Below, one piece after another: positions 14,948 through 17,227 of a stretch of DNA of 17,227 nucleotides. A program made the translations under genes and the position numbers. Each line of letters starts with the position of its first letter. The first letter of the stretch is position 1. This DNA comes from Candidatus Omnitrophota bacterium (GTDB lineage Bacteria > Omnitrophota > Gorgyraeia > Gygaellales > Profunditerraquicolaceae): positions 1-17,227 of the forward strand of contig JAPLMA010000037.1 of the NCBI GenBank assembly GCA_026387255.1, given 5' to 3'. Below the pieces are notes generated by a model. It was not told where the DNA came from, did not search any database, and saw only the letters and a program-made list of their open reading frames with translations.

Positions 14948-15919
14948 CTATTTTAACTCCTGACAAATTTTAGCAATGATTTTGCGACGCACAACCAAAA
15001 CCCCACCGGGTATAGTGCAACCAGCAGCAGTCTTATGCCCTCCCCCTCCAAAAAACGCTGCAATCTTATTTACATTAACCTTGCCCTGGCTTCTTAAGTT
15101 AACACGGACTTCAGATTTTAAGCCTGAATTATTCTTAAACAATACGACTACCTCAACTCCCTTAATCGCCCGGCCAAAACTTAAAATATGATCTGCTAAA
15201 TCAATACTAAGCATTTTAACTCTCGGCAACTCTGAATCAATCCTAAAAGTGGCAATCCTACCCTGGCCAAAAAATTTAATGTTTGACAAAAATTTAAGCA
15301 GTAATTTTACCTCCTGCTGCGGAATATTTTCATAAGCATAAGAATAGGTTCTTGCGACATTAACTCCAAATTTTAAAAGTTCAGCCACAGTCTTAAACGT
15401 AGAACTAGAAGTATTAGAATAACGGAAAGATCCTGTGTCAGTCATGATGCCCGTATAGAGGACTAAAGCTGTATCCTTATCCATCGCTAGGCGTAAACGT
15501 TTAGACAGCTCATAAATCATCTCTGAACAAGAAGAAGCATGCGCATCCACCCAATTTACATCACCAAAAATTTTATTGCTGATATGATGATCAATATTTA
15601 ATACCGGCTTATGATTAAGGTTAAGTTCATAGACTCTGCCTGTACGTTTTAAATCTGCACAATCTAGGACCACTAAACAATCAAATTTAATATACTTAGA
15701 TACTTTACCTAAACAATGGATATGTTTAATCCCGGGAAGAAAATCATAACCAACGGGTAATTGATCATCACTAATGATCGTGGCCTGCTTACCTAATTTT
15801 TTGATCAGATTATAAAACCCCAACTGAGAACCCAAAGCATCACCCTCCGGGCTGGTATGGGCAGTAATCAGAAAATTATTGTACTTCTTTATACTCCTGC
15901 AGATTTCATTTAGGCTCAC
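14948..15919 (-). CDS. nrnA: DHH/DHHA1 phosphoesterase, NrnA-like (nanoRNase / pAp phosphatase)
   Basis: Cytoplasmic metal-dependent phosphoesterase that degrades short oligoribonucleotides and, in characterised members, dephosphorylates pAp. It has 323 residues. DHH domain: HTSPEGDALGS (21-31; PEGD instead of the commoner PDGD), DCAD (86-89), NIDHHISN (108-115) and TGIMTDTGSFRYSNT (156-170). DHHA1 domain: VRVNLRSQGKVNVNKIA (271-287) and GGGGHKTAAG (291-300). The start is GTG at 15919; the nearby ATG is in another frame. AGGAAGGG (15931-15924) precedes the GTG, and both lie in the 3' arm of a GC-rich hairpin shared with the end of rbfA, so expression probably depends on rbfA translation. Substrate preference cannot be told from sequence. 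Confidence 0.88.
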   Translation of the reverse strand: MSLNEICRSIKKYNNFLITAHTSPEGDALGSQLGFYNLIKKLGKQATIISDDQLPVGYDFLPGIKHIHCLGKVSKYIKFDCLVVLDCADLKRTGRVYELNLNHKPVLNIDHHISNKIFGDVNWVDAHASSCSEMIYELSKRLRLAMDKDTALVLYTGIMTDTGSFRYSNTSSSTFKTVAELLKFGVNVARTYSYAYENIPQQEVKLLLKFLSNIKFFGQGRIATFRIDSELPRVKMLSIDLADHILSFGRAIKGVEVVVLFKNNSGLKSEVRVNLRSQGKVNVNKIAAFFGGGGHKTAAGCTIPGGVLVVRRKIIAKICQELK

Positions 15920-16316
15920 CCCGCCCTTCCTTTCTTGAATTTAAGTCAACTGCTCCGCCAGAGGAAGGGCGGGGCTCATCAGTTTCCTTTATTTTGTTTA
16001 ATACCTCTTGGATTTTAACGCTATACTCAATAGAGTGATCCTGACAAAACATAAGCTCAGTGGCAAAGCGCATGTTAATCCTCTGGGTGACTAAGCTACG
16101 GATATAACCTAAAGCAGAATCTAAGGCAATTTTTGTTTTTTTACGAGAATCCTCTTTGCCTAAAACGCTATAAAAAATTTTCGCGTTTCTTAAATCCTTA
16201 GATAACTCCACCCGAGTAATCGTCACAAAACCTATGCGCGGATCATTAAGCTCATCATGAATAATAAGACTAACCTCTTTTTTTATTGCCTCTTCAACAC
16301 GCTCATGCCTAGACAT
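15906..16316 (-). CDS. rbfA: 30S ribosome-binding factor A
   Basis: Small KH-fold protein that binds the 30S subunit during late 16S rRNA maturation. It has 136 residues. The conserved core is complete: MSRHERVEEAIKKEVSLII (1-19), LNDPRIGFVTITRVELSKDLRNAKIFYSV (23-51), DSALGYIRSLVTQRINMRFATEL (66-88) and FCQDHSIEYSVKI (90-102). The domain ends near residue 110. The last 25 residues (TDEPRPSSGG onward to GRGEPK) match nothing conserved and are encoded by a GC-rich palindrome. AGGAG (16330-16326) lies 9 nt before the ATG. The 3' end overlaps the nrnA start by 14 nt, and the gene begins 16 nt after the CCA-enzyme gene. Confidence 0.94.
   Translation of the reverse strand: MSRHERVEEAIKKEVSLIIHDELNDPRIGFVTITRVELSKDLRNAKIFYSVLGKEDSRKKTKIALDSALGYIRSLVTQRINMRFATELMFCQDHSIEYSVKIQEVLNKIKETDEPRPSSGGAVDLNSRKEGRGEPK
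15919..15974. repeat. GC-rich inverted repeat in the rbfA tail, covering the nrnA ribosome binding site
   Basis: Arms 15919-15931 (CCCCGCCCTTCCT) and 15962-15974 (AGGAAGGGCGGGG) are perfect 13-bp reverse complements with a 30-nt loop. On the mRNA the 3' arm contains AGGAAGGG and the first base of the nrnA GTG start. The whole element is translated as the tail of RbfA. GC content is far above the flanking sequence, which suggests an inserted palindromic repeat. Confidence 0.7.
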
Positions 16317-16325
16317 CGTTATACG

Positions 16326-16330
16326 CTCCT
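16326..16330 (-). promoter_or_regulatory. rbfA ribosome binding site
   Basis: AGGAG on the minus strand, 9 nt before the rbfA ATG and inside the 16-nt gap after the CCA-enzyme stop. It is among the best-placed Shine-Dalgarno sequences in the window and supports the ATG at 16316. Confidence 0.65.
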
Positions 16331-16332
16331 AT

Positions 16333-17227
16333 TTATTTGTCTTCCACTAACTTCCTAATCAAAGCCAGCTCTGTCTGACGATTGCTTACCTGGCCATTAA
16401 GTTTAGCCGTTAATACTCTGGCAAATATCTTTTTATATCCTGGTCCCGGTAAAATACCCAAACTATTCAGGTCATTTCCAGAGACGCAAAGACGCATGCC
16501 ATTGTAAATTTCAAAAAAATCTGCCAAATACTTTTTAAGATTTTTATTTCGCGAAACAGCGCGCAGTAAAATAATTGTTTCATAACTCAAAGGTTCAAGT
16601 AATGAAAAGACTTGCTCTGGGGCCAATTGCTTTTTGCTCAAAAAAGTAATAAGTTTCCTGTGCTTTTGGTAATAGCTAGTAACCCGCTCTTGGTCTCCTT
16701 TAGGCAAACCAAACCTGTAAAGAATCGTTTTGATTTCAAGTAAAGTAAATGATTCCAGGAGCCCCGCAAAATAAACCAGCCAGGTATCTAATTGTCTGCG
16801 TGCCGGAAAATTTTTAACAAACCAAACAATCTCTTTAGTGATAGATTTAAATAAGCCTGCCGTAGATTTACCAATCTTTAGTTTGGTACTAATAAAGGAC
16901 AACGCGCCCAAATCACCAAGCTGCTTAATCGGACTAAAGGGTCTCTGCTCTTTAAGTATGAGTATCAATTCATCGCGCATTCTCTGGGGACTTACTTTAT
17001 CTAACAAACCACCACTGATTGCCTCCTTAAGCAACGCCAACGTTTTAGGCTCAATCTTAAAATTAAGACGCTGGCTAAAACGTATTGCCCTGAGTATCCG
17101 CGTGGGATCATCCTTGAAGCTTAAATTATGTAAAATACGAATGCTGCCTGAAGCCAAGTCATCTTGTCCAGCAAAAGGATCAATTATTTCTTGTTCCTTA
17201 TTTAAAACTAGACTTATTGCCATAGCA
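16333..17227 (-). CDS. CCA-adding enzyme / poly(A) polymerase family nucleotidyltransferase, C-terminal part (5' end outside window)
   Basis: Class II tRNA nucleotidyltransferase family. About 298 codons are visible and the frame is open at the window edge. The first complete residues, AMAISLVLNKEQEIIDPFAGQDDL, match the end of the catalytic head (usually TINAMAxxL...DPFGGxxDL). The neck SIRILHNLSFKDDPTRILRAIRFSQRLNF follows, so the Met at 17223 is internal, not a start. The remainder is helical and ends VSGNDLNSLGILPGPGYKKIFARVLTAKLNGQV, a tail seen in CCA/A-adding enzymes, including those fused to N-terminal DHH and CBS domains. The DxD catalytic residues are outside the window, so CCA-adding, A-adding and poly(A)-polymerase activity cannot be separated. 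It is probably the first visible gene of the rbfA-nrnA-ribF operon. Confidence 0.85.
   Translation of the reverse strand, partial: AMAISLVLNKEQEIIDPFAGQDDLASGSIRILHNLSFKDDPTRILRAIRFSQRLNFKIEPKTLALLKEAISGGLLDKVSPQRMRDELILILKEQRPFSPIKQLGDLGALSFISTKLKIGKSTAGLFKSITKEIVWFVKNFPARRQLDTWLVYFAGLLESFTLLEIKTILYRFGLPKGDQERVTSYYQKHRKLITFLSKKQLAPEQVFSLLEPLSYETIILLRAVSRNKNLKKYLADFFEIYNGMRLCVSGNDLNSLGILPGPGYKKIFARVLTAKLNGQVSNRQTELALIRKLVEDK

Noticed and set aside
1..17227. Transposase, phage, CRISPR, toxin-antitoxin, tRNA or rRNA genes
   Set aside because: Every interval is accounted for by conserved housekeeping genes or short junctions; I found no repeat-spacer array, tRNA-like cloverleaf or mobile-element gene. 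The palindromes are non-coding or embedded repeats without their own transposase.

Overview
The window holds two consecutive gene groups, all on the minus strand, so transcription runs from high to low coordinates. The sequence is A+T-rich by eye and tightly packed, with stop/start overlaps at most junctions. It reads as the chromosome of a free-living bacterium with a full peptidoglycan pathway. MurE carries the Asp-Asn-Pro-Arg signature of meso-diaminopimelate-adding enzymes, which favours a diderm. The gene order, A+T content and GGGGACGG-type palindromes resemble genomes of uncultivated lineages such as Omnitrophota. That placement is an impression and cannot be proven from this window.

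Region 1 (17227 to 14040) is an RNA-maturation and cofactor group: the C-terminal part of a CCA-adding/poly(A) polymerase family enzyme (cut by the window edge), rbfA, an nrnA-like DHH phosphoesterase and ribF. This matches the conserved infB-rbfA-nrnA-truB-ribF neighbourhood, but truB is absent between nrnA and ribF. The group ends with a perfect 27-bp inverted repeat that overlaps the ribF stop codon.

Region 2 (13891 to 1) is a near-canonical dcw (division and cell wall) operon: mraZ, rsmH, ftsL-like, ftsI, murE, murF, mraY, murD, ftsW, murG, murC, murB and the first 240 codons of ddl. It starts from a strong sigma70-type promoter (TTGACA, 17 bp, TATACT). Three AAGTGGA boxes at exact 10-bp spacing lie between the promoter and the mraZ start and look like MraZ autoregulatory operators. 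MurB, MurC, MurD, MurE, MurF and Ddl build UDP-MurNAc-pentapeptide in the cytoplasm. MraY and MurG make lipid I and lipid II. FtsW and FtsI polymerise and crosslink at the septum, supported by FtsL. ftsQ, ftsA and ftsZ are not in the window; they often follow ddl.

No undescribed multi-gene system is visible. The unusual layer is palindromic DNA laid over this conserved backbone. Two REP-like hairpins of one family flank genes; one fills the ftsL-ftsI gap where a ribosome binding site would be expected. Two further GC-rich inverted repeats lie inside coding sequence and are translated in frame: one in a cytoplasmic loop of MraY, the other in the C-terminal tail of RbfA. The RbfA one also sequesters the ribosome binding site of nrnA.
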